Shown: positions 46,005 to 57,903 of the stretch, piece after piece
How the letters are laid out: every line of letters starts with the position of its first letter
Position numbering within the stretch: position 1 is the first letter of the stretch
Assembly (NCBI GenBank): GCA_001414345.1
Contig: LLCB01000041.1
Coordinates: forward strand, 186,001-250,000
Direction of reading: 5' to 3'
DNA from: Hymenoscyphus infarciens
Lineage: Eukaryota > Ascomycota > Leotiomycetes > Helotiales > Helotiaceae
Length of the DNA stretch: 64,000 nucleotides
Notes under the pieces: generated by a model
Seen by the model: the letters and a program-made list of their open reading frames with translations, nothing else
What the model was told of the DNA's origin: nothing
The model's database searches: none
Position numbers and translations under genes: made by a program

Positions 46005-47147
46005 TTACTTGTCATTGAATAACCTCTTCTCGTAGAAATCAGCTTCAGCGGGTCGGCCGATTGCTCTGAGAAGATCAATAACATTATATTCCTCATTCTT
46101 ATCATCAATGTGACTCCAAAGAAATTTGTCAAGCTCATCTGGGTCCACTGACTCGGCGAATTCGACGAGTCCGACGCATACATTAAGCCAATTATTGGTT
46201 CTTTCGTAGCTCAAAGTACCCTCGTGCTGTCGGAATTCAACCGTCAATGTCGCATCGCTCCCTACTAGGTTGTTGACGTTGTAAGCGAGGCGAGTTTCAT
46301 CAGAGCTCATTAAATCTATGATTTTCTGTGTGGTATCCTGATCCCTAAGCTCTAGTAGCTTCTCAAGACCCATTCTCGTACCCTCAGGTGTAATGGATAA
46401 ACTTTTACCAAGTCGTGAAAAATTGCGTATGCTACGAGAGTAATCTTTTCCTCTTCCGGTACGACGGCTTTCTGAGTGCAGCAATGTGAGGCGCTCTTCA
46501 AAGGTCCACAGGACTGCAAATAGGTTGCTTAAAACAGCTGGGTGAAACCCGTTTTTCGCGTCTCCAATGTGCACGTGTAATCCACACGTATTATTGCAGT
46601 GAAGTCTGTACGTTTCTGTAAGAAGGGTTAAGACTCCTGATACATTGAGTCGTGAATCTTTGCAGTAATAGAAAGGTGGAGTGATTATTTCGAGCGCCAA
46701 GAATTCATAGTACTTGTCCCATGCAGAAACACTTGTATCATCGGTTACAATCCAATCCTCAACGTTCGGCTCGTTTTCCAGGTCCCAAAAAGCATGCGCT
46801 GGGACTCCTGCTTTTCTGAGGGTGTTAGTGACGTGATGATGAGCTACTTCCGTTTCATCTTCATCTTCAGGAACAGGCCACTGGCTCACGCGAGGATCTT
46901 GGGGTTCGGGATTACTCGCATAATGATGAAAAGCAAGGTTGCATTCAAACTCGATTCCGAAGGTAAAGGGCTTAGGCGTACTTACCTTTTCCCTTTTTGG
47001 CCACCTTCGAAAACCGGTCGGCTTATTTTGCGATGGGATTAAAGATTCGGTAGACGCACTTGGAGTTGGTTCGGTGGAGGAGCCACTTTCGGAAATATTT
47101 TCGAGGGGCGAACCTGCGTCTCTATTCGTCCTGAAGAGGTTGAGCAT
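46005..47147 (-). CDS. Amidoligase-2 family protein
   Basis: Single exon, 380 aa. After a 55-residue low-complexity N-terminus comes FTFGIEFECNL, with acidic residues typical of the ATP-grasp-like/COOH-NH2 ligase fold. It is followed by FLALEIITPPF (second acidic strand), CGLHVHIG (central His motif) and VEFRQHEGTL (C-terminal strand with Arg and Glu). These blocks match the amidoligase_2 family (Pfam PF12224), predicted to join amino and carboxyl groups. Fungal members have no established substrate. No signal peptide, so probably cytosolic. Neighbours do not reveal a partner. Family confident; reaction inferred. Confidence 0.86.
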   Translation of the reverse strand: MLNLFRTNRDAGSPLENISESGSSTEPTPSASTESLIPSQNKPTGFRRWPKREKVSTPKPFTFGIEFECNLAFHHYASNPEPQDPRVSQWPVPEDEDETEVAHHHVTNTLRKAGVPAHAFWDLENEPNVEDWIVTDDTSVSAWDKYYEFLALEIITPPFYYCKDSRLNVSGVLTLLTETYRLHCNNTCGLHVHIGDAKNGFHPAVLSNLFAVLWTFEERLTLLHSESRRTGRGKDYSRSIRNFSRLGKSLSITPEGTRMGLEKLLELRDQDTTQKIIDLMSSDETRLAYNVNNLVGSDATLTVEFRQHEGTLSYERTNNWLNVCVGLVEFAESVDPDELDKFLWSHIDDKNEEYNVIDLLRAIGRPAEADFYEKRLFNDK

Positions 47148-47993
47148 TATTGGTGAGATTGAAAAAACTTGTTGTTTTTGTTAGGTGATTTCTTTTCGTA
47201 TTTTTGTGACGTTCGTTATCAATTCTTGTTCTATCAAATACTTGGGGAATTGGAATTTTTAAACAACCAGAAGCAAATAGCATTCATTTTTACATATTTC
47301 CTTTCATAGGGAGTCTTTATTCTTTGAACTAAGATTACAATACGCTTTGACTTTATCTTATGGAGCATAGTAAATTCTTTAAGATTAATAGAGTGGCACC
47401 TTTCAGCAAGTCTGAATCAATAGCTTTGTCTTGTTTCCCTCGGGAGCAAAGGATGGGCTTTCACCTATGACTCCATCCAGGCTTTATGTGAGTTATGTCT
47501 GGAGGAACACCACAAAGAATTTTCATCTAAATTTGTTGAAGCTTTGTCCCGTTCTTTGAGGATCAAGTACAAATAAAGGTTTGTTGATTCTGGAGTGCAA
47601 AGTAATAAATCGTGCCATCGTTCACATTTCTTTCATCACAGAATGATTGGAAGGATAGATTGGCAGAATGAAGTTGTTGTAAACTGGTGTAACGCATCTG
47701 TTGATGATCTTGTAAAAGCAATTAATAGGAATCATTCATTGATCAAGGAATAGAATTATGAAGAAACATCGTCACAAATTCATCCACGGGATACTACTTC
47801 CCTAAACCTCTGGCGCAACATATCTTAGTGAATGTTTGATGAAATGGTTTAGCTAGTAAATAAATCATTCAAATCGCAAAAGCAAGTTAAAATAAGTGCA
47901 TTTAAAAACAATCGATAGCAAAGAACCTGTAAGTAAAGCTGCCATCCTTCACGGCGCGCTTAAGAAACTCGCCACATACAGTGTACTCTACAG
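47148..47993. other. Intergenic region, no gene seen
   Basis: Upstream of the amidoligase gene. Moderately AT-rich, with no supported exon or repeat. Confidence 0.55.
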
Positions 47994-48737
47994 TCATCTT
48001 GCTCCACTTGATCTAGTCTCCAACCCCTCTCTCCAAACACCCTTCGCAGGCACAAAAAATCCATCTCCCAATTTCTCAACCCCTGCATCCCCAACCCTCC
48101 AATAAAGCTCCTTCCAAGCTTCAAACTCCTCCACCAACGCCTCCCAAGAATATTTTCTCTCCCAAGACAAACACCTATCCGCAGCTCTCAACACCATGAG
48201 CTCCTTGCAAATCATCATAAACTTCTCGGTCGCGATAAGTTTCGGAGCCTCTTCAATATCCTCAACTTCCTCTTCCGCAAACACCATCTTCGCAACTTCC
48301 CAAGCCTCCAGAATCGCCTCCTGGAAAGCCTCCTTTTCAAGAGGTGGCCACCAAGAAGATAGAGGCCTTCCCTTCCCATCTTCTGCCAACCTCGTGCCTC
48401 GGATTTGAGCCCCCAAGAGTTGAGCATAAGTTTGTTTCTCAAGGAAACAATGCCATTCGACCTCCTCAGGCTTGAAAGGCAGTTTGAAATACCAGTTATA
48501 GAGCGATGGATTGTCTTTGGTCACTTCAAGGAGCTCGTTGTTGAGTTCCGTCGCTATCCAGTTCCATGTATATTTGTAAGGGTCCTCTCCTTTGTCGATA
48601 TTCTTTTTTCGGTTATTTAGGACCTTCACTAAGTGAAGATTCTCCTGGTCGCTCCATGGTCGATCGGGAGGATTTCCTGCGTGCCCATACTTTGAGGGAT
48701 TCAGGTTGTAGCTCGTCTTCGAGGGATCGTAGCTCAT
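47994..48737 (-). CDS. Hypothetical protein, 247 aa
   Basis: Single exon. I do not recognise the family. An N-terminal Ser/Tyr/Pro-rich tail is followed by PPDRPWSDQENLHLVKVLNN, which looks like the first helix of a Myb/SANT-like module (W..QE...LV..L); the following WNWIATEL could be the next helix. The remainder is helical and acidic, rich in Trp and Glu (for example WEVAKMVFAEEEVEDIEEAP), without signal peptide or membrane segment. A nuclear or DNA-linked role is possible but only suggested by the Myb-like start. Start chosen as the only Met before the conserved-looking part. Confidence 0.65.
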   Translation of the reverse strand: MSYDPSKTSYNLNPSKYGHAGNPPDRPWSDQENLHLVKVLNNRKKNIDKGEDPYKYTWNWIATELNNELLEVTKDNPSLYNWYFKLPFKPEEVEWHCFLEKQTYAQLLGAQIRGTRLAEDGKGRPLSSWWPPLEKEAFQEAILEAWEVAKMVFAEEEVEDIEEAPKLIATEKFMMICKELMVLRAADRCLSWERKYSWEALVEEFEAWKELYWRVGDAGVEKLGDGFFVPAKGVWREGLETRSSGAR

Positions 48738-49785
48738 CTTGAGTGGAAGGGGGTTGAGTGAGAGATGGATCAGCTGTTACCAGTGGCGTCGGAAAGGGAA
48801 GTGAGACTTTGGTGCTGCTGGAGATTAAACAACAAAAAATTGCTTCCGTGGCTCGTAAAATGCTTTTTAGATAGGAAAATAGGAATGAATCAAAGTAATG
48901 GTTTTGAACGATGTCTATGGTATGACTGGGAACGCCGGGAGCTGTGACTAATTGCTTCTCGTGAATTATTTGATCGAGGGCATTATTCAAGACCTGTAAT
49001 TCATCCTGGAGTGGATGGAGTCATTATTAGGCTCCGTGCCAATAATACTTAAAAGTTACGAGACAAAGAAATCAAGTAAGCATATTGCTGCATGTTGCCT
49101 AGCGCATAATAAATAGTCTTTGTTTAAGAAGCCGATTTGCCAGTGAGTTAGTAGGTAAGCAATTTCTTTAGGTATATGGCGTATAGTAGCATCCCGAGAC
49201 TGCTACTCAATTTGTATAGTAGGTCACTTTTGTTTCATCCTACACTTTCGTCACGAAAGTACGAAAGCGTCCCTGTTAAACTACCCGTGAGCAGCTTCAT
49301 TTTTCCGCCTCTTAAATGAGTGTTTGGTTGAGAGTGGCGAGTGGATTTCCTGCTCTGATTTCCACTACTGAAGGCCTAGGATGGAGCCAGTAGTCTGAAG
49401 GAGGAAGGGGAGGCACTAGCTCTTGAAGCTAGCTGGTAACATGCAGAGAAATTGTTGAAATAGCCTTAATTCCACGTCAGACCACAAGAGCGAGGAACGA
49501 AGATTGTTTGTATTTGATTCAATCCCAAGCTCAATACTTCGCCGTCTTTTTATGTGATTGAGACGGATTTTTATGGTAAACCCTTGGGGAATAAGCGACG
49601 AGTGGTTGTGAAGAGGAGGTACACCACAGAAAGCCATTTAAGTAGTCTTCACTCACACAATATCATCGATAAAAGACTCAAAAATAGGGGGGAAAAAGTA
49701 ATATCATTATCTAATATCCTGACCCTAGAGCCACTCCAGGTCCAAAATCCAAATACAAGAAAATAAAAGCAAACTCAAGCAACAT
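48738..49785. other. Intergenic region, no gene seen
   Basis: About 1 kb between a minus-strand start and the end of the next minus-strand gene. No coding or repeat structure noticed. Confidence 0.5.
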
Positions 49786-51349
49786 CTATCCGAGAAGAGC
49801 ATTCCAAGCATCAGCAGTAGTCTGATCCTTTGTTCCAAGGGCCAGAATCTTAGCCTTCGCATCGAGACACGCAGTCACAGCATCAGCACTAGCTCCACAT
49901 CCTCCGTTGTTTCCGAGAACATCGCAGATACGGTTGGTGATGATGTTAGGGTTCAGTGCCTCTTGTTGTTCAGCCGAGATGACTGGGTCGACAGATTGGA
50001 ATGTGAATTCGGTGGCTTTTCGTCCTCCGAGTCCACCTTCGAATTTGATTTGTGGGTTACAGGTTCCGAAGTCGAGAGCTCCTGCGTTTCCAGTTGCGGC
50101 ACCGGTGTTGGCGTTTCCAGAAGCGGATGTTGCTTTGGCGCTGGTTGAAGCACTGGCCTTGACTGCATTTCCAGCGTTGGCATTGTTGTTGTTTGCTTTG
50201 GTGGCGGTTGCGGCCTTTGATTTGGTTACGGTGGCGAGAGTGGTTGCGACAGCTGCTGGTCCACACGCACCTTGATCAACGACAGCCGTGTTGTTTCCGG
50301 TAGCCTTGAAAAGAAGTCAGTTATGATCGAGTAGATGGCTAAGCGAGATACGTACAGCTGATGCGACTGGTGCTTTGGCACTAGCACTGGCCTTTGTTGC
50401 TCCTCCACTAGCTTTTGCCGGTCCACTGGCTTTGGCTGCTCCACTTGCAACAGCTCCTGATCCTGCGGCTCCCTGTTTGAATGTCAGCTGGGATCGATAA
50501 TAGGGTTTGGTTTAGCTGAGAGAGGCCAGGACTTGTAAGACGATTGGTCATTATTCTCAGATCCCTGCCTCATTACAGAGCGTAAAAAACAGTCCGAGCA
50601 AATAAATAATTATCCAAGAGAGTTCAGGAGAATCAGAAGTTTGGTATCTCGATTCTCCCAAGCTATCTTGATCAATAAGAATAATTGCCCGAGAATATCT
50701 TGAATAATGGCATAGGAACGTCTCCGAGAGGAATGGCCAAACTTCTCACAAGACATTATGAGAATTGAGTGAAAAAGAAAAAATTACTTACGGCAGCTCC
50801 AGATGCATCCTTAGTAGCAAAGTTGGTGAAACCAGCAGCAGTGGCCAAATCAGCGATGCTCTTTCCATTAGCATCAAGAGGGGTAGTCAAAGACGCAGCG
50901 GATGCGGCGTTTTCGACATCAGCACCAGTAACAGCTGGGTCGACGAGAGGGACGATACCTCGGAGAGCCTCAGTAGTTGGGAGAGTTGGGTCCGAACAGA
51001 ACGTTGGCTTGTCGGTGGCAGATGGGTTGAAGTTTTGCTCAGCAGCTACGAGGCCCTTTGCGGCTTGAAGACCTCCATCTCCAAGAGTGGCAACGATCTC
51101 ATCAGCTTTGGTGAGCTATAATGACGTTAGTAGAATGTCCTAGTGGATGTATGAAATGTAAATAAATACCTTGTCACATGGGTTTGCGGCTCCCAAAAGA
51201 GTTGAGATCGCGGCTCCGCCAAGAGTGGCAGCATCACCAGACTTTCCACCTGAAGAGGAGGAAATAGCAGCGATAGGGACTTGTTCCTGGCCGAAACGGG
51301 CCTCAGCGAATGCCACAAGGGCGGCGAGAAGAAGAGCTTTGGAGTACAT
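49786..51349 (-). CDS. Conserved secreted protein with Ala/Ser/Lys/Gly-rich linker
   Basis: Four exons on the minus strand: 51349-51170, 51115-50792, 50472-50356 and 50304-49786, giving 379 aa with all joins in phase 0. Signal peptide about 1-17 (KALLLAALVAFAEA). An N-terminal domain carries a CDK..CSDP pair of cysteines. The third exon and the start of the fourth encode a low-complexity linker of Ala, Ser, Lys, Gly and Thr. The C-terminal domain (LDFGTCNPQIKFEGGLGGRK, then CDVLGNNGGC, ending TADAWNALLG) resembles a family of small secreted proteins of filamentous fungi, sometimes mislabelled as ribosomal or cell-wall proteins in annotations. The function is unknown to me; a cell-wall or matrix role is plausible. 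Phase-0 exons and an exon made wholly of linker suggest the linker can expand. Confidence 0.87.
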
Positions 51350-54300
51350 CTTGATATATGGATGAAATAGTTCGAAAAAGAAGTTGAATAAGTTGCTAAA
51401 AGATGGACCGGCCTAGTTGAATTGAAGAAGGTTCGTACTAGAAGGGAGTGTAGTGAATGTAAAAGTTCGCAGAACTGAGAAACGAAAGTAGAAGTATCAA
51501 GAAATTGAAGCTGAAGAGGGATGGGGAGAAATGCATCAAGGGAAACACCCACCGCTTATATATAATGGGATAGTTAGATTTTGGCACGGCGTGACGGCGT
51601 ATCCACAATCCAGTATGCGGGTTCGCATGGAGATGGGATGAGGAGGCGGGCGAGGTGGGCGTGAGAGAACGTCAGAGACACAGGCGGCCGTCGCATCTGG
51701 TGGTTTGTGGATGTTCTTGGGGTCTTGGGAGAAGGTTTGCATGGTTCTTCGGATGACAACCGATTTGAGATGGCGGGAGGAGTGGCGTCAGGGAGGCGCT
51801 TAAGCACCGCTTGAGAGAATGGCAGGGGAAAGGCGCATCAATTGCTGATATTGAAGAGTTCGGATGAAAAGCGATGAGACTTGGAACCATGGAATAGTCT
51901 CATATTTGGAAACCGGCAGCGTGAGAGACAGCGCTGGATTCAATGCGAAACACCAAGTTGTGGCCCGTGGCTCACTGATTTACCGGGGCTGAAGCTTGTA
52001 CCCCGTGTGACAGCGAGGTGCTTCTGGTGGCTCGACAAACATCTCCTGAGTCCTGACTTCGAGAGGCACCATAGGCAAGGAACAAGCTCGTAGAAGTGAC
52101 AGTTATATCATATTTGAGGCTGAGAACATGTCTCTTTTATCCACCAAATCCAAACTCCCTTCCAAAGCACAATTATTTCTCCCACCGAGACCAACAGAAA
52201 AGTCCGACTATGGACAAGGGCGGGGGGAGCCAGAATATCCGAGACAGACGAGGTTTGATGGCCGCCTAGAACCAAGATGGCATCTAAGAAATGAAGAACA
52301 TCACCAGAAATAATCGATTGGTAAAGCGGATCACTGTGGAGACCCGTGGGAGTTCTTTGGAAAATCCCGTTCGATTGCAATTGTGCATTTTGATCGACTC
52401 CAATGATCAGATGGAAAACTCAATGCCATCGCACTGAGATCTCCAAAAGTAAATTTGGGTTAGAATTTACGAGATGTCGCAGATTGTTCGAGGTTAAAAT
52501 GACGCCGGTCACCTCGATCACTTTCTCCTAGGATCTGAAAGGGGGTTGGAACTTGGGAGCAACCAAACTTGGAGAGCTAGTACGGATACGATAGAAAAAG
52601 AAATTGTTATGGAGTTTTGATCGCGAAAAATGATTCGGAATGAAAGAGAACCGTTCTTGGTATTTTTGCCGCCCGTTGAATGTTTGGGTTTGGTCGTTTC
52701 GGGTGGCGGTGAAAGCGCTCATGTACTTCGTATGTTTTGAACCACGGTACCACGTTCTGCCCCCCTTGTTTTCGATTCGCAGTTTGATAACATGACTGCT
52801 ATTTATTATGTGTGACCAGTGACCACCCAAGAGTCGTTTTTCAATCCTTCATTTTGTTCGCCGCACTGCCTTGCCTCAAGAACCTTTTGGTTTCAGCATC
52901 TCGTCGAAATTGCGACGACCCAAATTCTTTTCTGAAAAGATCGCAAGAATTCTTCATAAGTTACGACTAGACCAACAGGCAATCATCGTTGCGATAGGAT
53001 GGCAATGTCATCAGTTTTTAATGGCCATGAAAGAAGGAAGATGATGAATAAATTGTTGGCCACTTTGCCTCACGACAGGAAACCAGTTGTTGCCCTTGCC
53101 TACCCACCCGCCCGGTAATAGGGTCCCGTCAGTGATGTCGTGATCAAAGTCAAAAGAGAGTTCCTGAAGTCTTGTTTTTGCGGCTCATCGGCTGTAGGCA
53201 GACGAGGATATACCCTTCCTCTAACCTTAAACATATGAGAGCCAAGTATTTATGCAAAACGTACGGGTGCTGACAGTCCTCAACGACATCGTAAGAATCC
53301 CATTTGATTGAAGAGAGATATAATACACTTTGAAAATATTCATTTTCCCGACCAACAACACGGAACTTCCCCATATACTCACCATAACAATCAAGAACGA
53401 CATTGTGACAACGAGAAAAGGAGGGAGAAAAAACATACTAAAGTTCGAGGACAAGCAACGCAACGAATAGAATCCTCCCGGTCACCTCCGCAGTTTGCAA
53501 TCAGTCCCAATTCTCCAGGTTAAGGTCGCTATTTCCCCAACTTGACTCGACCACTTGGGAGATGGCACTCGAGATCGCTTCTTCCCTCTTACCTCTACCT
53601 CGTCATGCTACTCCATATGACGGTAGAGAGTTAAGAAGTCGAGAAGTCGAGAAGGGAAGGCACGACCCGATTGAATTCCAGAGTATATACGATTTCTTCT
53701 CGCGGGGGACGCTAGACGGTGAAAGAAATTGATTTGAAAGCATCCTTCGTAACCACTGGGAAAGAAGGCCAAAATGAAACCTCGTCAAGCTGGACAATTC
53801 ATTGCACCATGTCGAGTTCTATTCTGGAGACAGGCCCTTTCCACCACGCGTTAGTACAGGCTAAAGGAAGCGGCGCCGATACCAACAATAATTAAACAAT
53901 GTAGGAATTTTCCATGACACTAGTATTGTTGGAACTGGTGTAATTTCCGTTGGTGATATCGTATCTCATGCCAATGGTAACCGTGAGTACGTATTGGAGC
54001 AGAGGAAGGATGAGGATGAGGATGAAGCGCGGCTTCAGAGCAGTCACGTGCGTGGTTTGATTTGATCTCTCCTAATTCCCCAACAACACAACAGCACGAC
54101 GTGCCAACAACTCATCAGCTCTGTCCCAGGGACGAGATTGCGCAATTGAACCGCTCAAAGGAAGCAGCCAATATGTTTTCTAGGATAATCTCTCCTCACC
54201 GGGGAATGGGGCGAGTTGGAGCTGCGCGGCCTTGTTCCTTCTGATATGTCAAACTACAGGTGTGTGCATACACTAACCAACAAATTAGATAGAGATGATC

Positions 54301-55576
54301 TCGATATCGATACAATCCGATGTTTACCTTGACGCACCCTTGTCTTCCTCGCGATGCTTCGTCTGCCAGCCAGCCGACAGAAATTCCCCATCCTACCCCT
54401 CCCTCATGTCGAAACGAACGCTATATTTATATTGCATTTGTGTGGGTGTGTCTGGGCTACGGAAAGACTGTTCCATTTCACTGCCAGCTTGATAATGGGA
54501 AGGAAAAGAGTAGCTGCTACCTCTTTAGAAAGAGTCTGCGATGGGCGAAGTGTCATAAACTGAGAAGCGGGGAAATGTTTGGTTGAAAAAGGCGTCGAAC
54601 AACGAGAACAGCAAACATGCTCCATTTGGTGGCACAATGAACTACTCTAGAGTAGCGTATTGACTGCTCCAAGTGGAAGAGCAGTTGTTTGAATTAAGTT
54701 GTGCCGGCCTTGTATCTGCGTTGCTCTCAATACAGTTGCAGTGTTCGGAAATCCGAGTTGGAGACCAAGTCAAATCTGTTGGAAGCTGGACAATTCACAG
54801 TCCATGAGGTAAACATAGTCTTCACTTTCTATGCAGTAGGAGTTTTCCGGGCGGACGGAACAATCGCAGATCTCTACCGATCTTCTATCTTCTTAGCGGA
54901 CCGATCAGGAGACTCTTTTGCGTACCAAGCTATACTTCTGCAGGACACTCGCAAGATCTATTAAGCGCTCTTCTAGGCTTGAAGGGTTGGTTCGTCCATT
55001 TTTTCAAGCATTATACCTTCCCTCAGATGTTCCCTGTCTGTTTGCGATTCCCTCTTCATGTCAAATCCGGCGTGCTTCGAACTTGTTGGCCGGCGGCTCC
55101 TACAGATGTCAAATCAAGGTCTATTCAGACTACATAGTAGATGCTGCATCCAGTCATGTATTAGCACCCGAGAAAGAGAAATCCTATATAGGGATGGCCA
55201 CGCAATCGTATGCGCGGTACGTTGGTTTCTTAGTTGCAATTTCCTCGTCTCTGCACCTCGCCTTTGAATTTCAGGGCTTGAGGTCTGCCGGCTCCTTGTA
55301 ACGAGTAAGTTTTTACGAACACTCCGCCCTCAAACACCATCCTTTGTCGTCAAGCTAAATATCACGAGCACATGAAATTCATGGTGTTCTCTTATTTAAG
55401 TAACTCGACCTCTTTTCTTTAGTGGTAAAACTCAATTCTTTAGCTCTCTCCCACATTCCTTTTTTCCTTCCCTTTCTTTTTGTTCTAGTGTTGAAATATT
55501 CTTTTTTCATACAACTTCATAAACGACTTCATTTCTTCCTATCAGCAATTACCAACATGGTGTAATCAAGTCCCAG
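51350..55576. other. 4.2-kb stretch without a supported gene
   Basis: Composition is normal for gene-bearing parts, but I find no exon chain with domain content on either strand. A minus-strand segment around 54050-53890 encodes a hydrophobic run (FILILILPLLQYVLTV) but has a stop upstream and no start, so it is not called. It probably holds the long promoter of the secreted-protein gene, and perhaps non-coding RNA. Confidence 0.5.
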
Positions 55577-56153
55577 ATGATGAAGTAGAAGCTACCCATT
55601 GATCCCCGATGGACTGGCTCCACGGCAAACATGCAGATACTCAACATCACCCTCCTCCTACTTTGCCACATCGTTCTCTGTCTATCACCTTCCGATAAAT
55701 GGCAGATTTCACACGTCGATATAGGAGGTAAAATGTACATATCCCCACCCCATCCTAGAATCCCTTACCAAAAAAAAACCCCCAGAAATTGATAAAACAA
55801 GCCTCCTAATTTCCTTCAACATCATCCTCCCCTTTTTCGCCTTCCTTCATCAAATCTGCGCACAGAGACACGGCTTTGCCAACCCTCTGGTCTCGCTTCT
55901 TTTCTCCATCACTTTCGCTCTAGCTTGGAGCGTGGGGGTCTGGGTGTGGTTCTCAATTCTGTTTTGGGGTGCGCCTCAAATTGTCAGGGTTGTGATTGGG
56001 ATCCTTGGGGAGGTTGGGTAAATTGCAATGTTGGTTTTCTCTGCGGTTGCTGTCCATCGTGAGCGTAAGCGCGTTGAGTTGGTTAGGAAGGGGTTGGATG
56101 AGGAGAGTGTCATTTGGAGGGAGGAGGCTGCTGTGATGGCGTATGTGGTGTGA
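55577..56153 (+). pseudogene. Tetraspan membrane protein gene with two in-frame stops
   Basis: Two exons by eye: 55577-55727 and 55786-56153 (intron GTAAAA..CCCCAG). The frame reads MMK, TAG at 55586, KLPIDPRWTG, then four hydrophobic segments. A TAA at 56019 interrupts the fourth, after which the frame stays open to TGA at 56151-56153 with a charged tail. The neighbour on the other strand shares DPRWTG near its start, PLVSLLFS..F...W.V....WFS (here PIVTLLFS..) in the third segment and an AVAVHR/AAVALYR end to the fourth, so the two are paralogues. A short product of 110 aa from ATG 55631 to 56021 remains possible. Both stops are one C to T step from Gln codons. Pseudogene is the better reading; stop readthrough or strain polymorphism is the alternative. 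Confidence 0.6.
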
Positions 56154-56467
56154 GATTTGGTTTGGTTGTGCGTGATGTTTGAATGGTTTGAGGAGGTAGA
56201 GTTGACGGAGGCTTGGGAAAAAGGTGGGTTTTGGAGGGAGAGTTATTTTATTCCTTTTTTCTTTGCTTGGTTGTATGTCTTGGGACTGTTGCTGGTAGCG
56301 ACGATATCTTGATCGTTTTGTATTTTGTATTCTGCTTTATTTGTATCGTTTGGCTGTTCTCAAAGGAAAGAAACTCTTCACAATATTGCAAGCTCTCATG
56401 AATCATAATTCATCAACACCATATTTCTCCATCTTGTTTTCCCTCCCCACCCCGAATTCCGACCCCT
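56022..56467. other. Spacer between convergent paralogues
   Basis: Beyond the reading-frame tail of the left copy (to 56153) I see only the two 3' flanks. No other gene. Confidence 0.5.
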
Positions 56468-57101
56468 CTACTTTTTCCTAGACCTCCCAACTTCTTCTTT
56501 CATCCTCTCTTTCATAGACCCTCGATATAAAGCGACTGCAGCAAAACCCAACAAAACCATATAGCCCAGAACAAGCAATCCGGTGAAGATAAATCTCGCC
56601 ATCTGAAGCTGCGATACACCCTCTTCCTCTCTACCTAGCGCGGGCCAAAGCGTACACGTATAACCACTCGTTTGCCAGAATCCGAAATCGCAGCTGAACC
56701 AGGCGCTGAATTGAACAATCCATCCTACTGTGAAAATTGTCGAGAAGAGAAGTGTAACTATCGGTCTTGCTTGGGAAAGAATATGAAGGAGAAACTCTGA
56801 TAGTATGTAGAGGATTGAGAGGATCGGGGTGAGAAGTTGGTAGATGATGATTATGCTGGTATGGTTTAGTTTTGTGAGTTTCCTGGAGGGGTGTGTGGAT
56901 GTACCTTGATTTTGGCTTATATAGATTTACATCTTCCCATGTTCGCAAGGGGATGAGCGCATTTGAGGCATTGATCAGTTGATCCGCGAGAATGCACGAG
57001 AATGAGAATACGAGGATCGTGGTAATGAAAATCGCGAGAAGAATTAAGGGTGTATCTCTTAAGAACCCTGTCCACCTTGGATCCACTCTTAGCAAGTTCA
57101 T
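56468..57101 (-). CDS. Tetraspan integral membrane protein, unknown function
   Basis: Two exons, 57101-56905 and 56855-56468 (donor GTACAT, acceptor ACCAG), give 194 aa. The join restores an open frame that otherwise breaks after YKPKS. Hydrophobic segments lie at about 18-40, 66-90, 96-118 and 153-175. Cysteines (FSCDFGFW, GYTCTLW) lie in the loop between the third and fourth segments. The C-terminus is basic (KERMKEEVGRSRKK). The topology is MARVEL-like, but I cannot place it in a named family. It starts MNLLRVDPRWTG, a motif shared with the convergent paralogue at 55577-56153. The intact frame contrasts with the broken neighbour. Confidence 0.78.
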
Positions 57102-57903
57102 GTCTTTATACTTTGATGGTCGCTTTCGTCGGTTTCCATCAAGGGTCGGGCGAGGGTGTAATATGTATCAAGTACTTCAGACTCGCTGTACTGTACGTCA
57201 TGGAAATGCACATCCTAATAGGGTGGAAAGTCTGAAACTCGATGGAAGTGGCCCAGAATGGGGCTTCGGCGGCGCAGTCCAGGATCGTTTGAACCGTCTA
57301 GTCGTAAGAACTCGCCATGTACGTAAAGAGCTGACATGTGTTGTGCCTCGCAAGGTTGACACTTCACATTTAGATAAAGACTCTAAATTTGGGTAGTTGC
57401 GTTGTCTTCGATGCTGAAATTACCGCATGAATTTAGCCCCTACAAGTCTACTTTGCTCATTTTTGATAAACAAGAGGACAGTCTTCGGTGGGATTTTATT
57501 TTAGCAGATCCGAGAAAACAAACACTGTGATTTTAATTGGGATTTGTTAATTAGACAGAAGTCTAACGATTTGGAGCAGTAAGGGTAAAGTCAGGTGTAA
57601 AATAGTAAATTGATCATGTAAATCTCTAATTCCAGACCTTAGTCCTCGATTTCGAAAGGTTAACCTGAGTTAAATTAATCAAGTTCATTCATTGTTTATC
57701 TAGAAAGGTACCAAAATCGTACATAGATCCCGGAAATTCTTTTGGTTAATTTAATTATATTTGATAAATATAAGTTCCTCATACTGTCTACTATATGTGA
57801 AAGTTAACCTTTCTTTATCTAATTCAATTACTCTAACTTTCCTCGAATATTTAGACTATTAAAATGTTCCTTAGACAAGTATCTAGTACTAGTTGGCTTC
57901 AGA
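57102..57903. other. Intergenic region, increasingly AT-rich
   Basis: No gene seen; leads into the inverted-repeat element. Confidence 0.5.

Noticed and set aside
53890..54060. Minus-strand hydrophobic segment that could be an exon
   Set aside because: Stop close upstream, no start codon before the hydrophobic run and no convincing neighbouring exon.
54701..55301. Overlapping plus-strand frames of 69-127 codons
   Set aside because: No domain, no splice logic, several overlapping frames of similar length; expected by chance in this composition.
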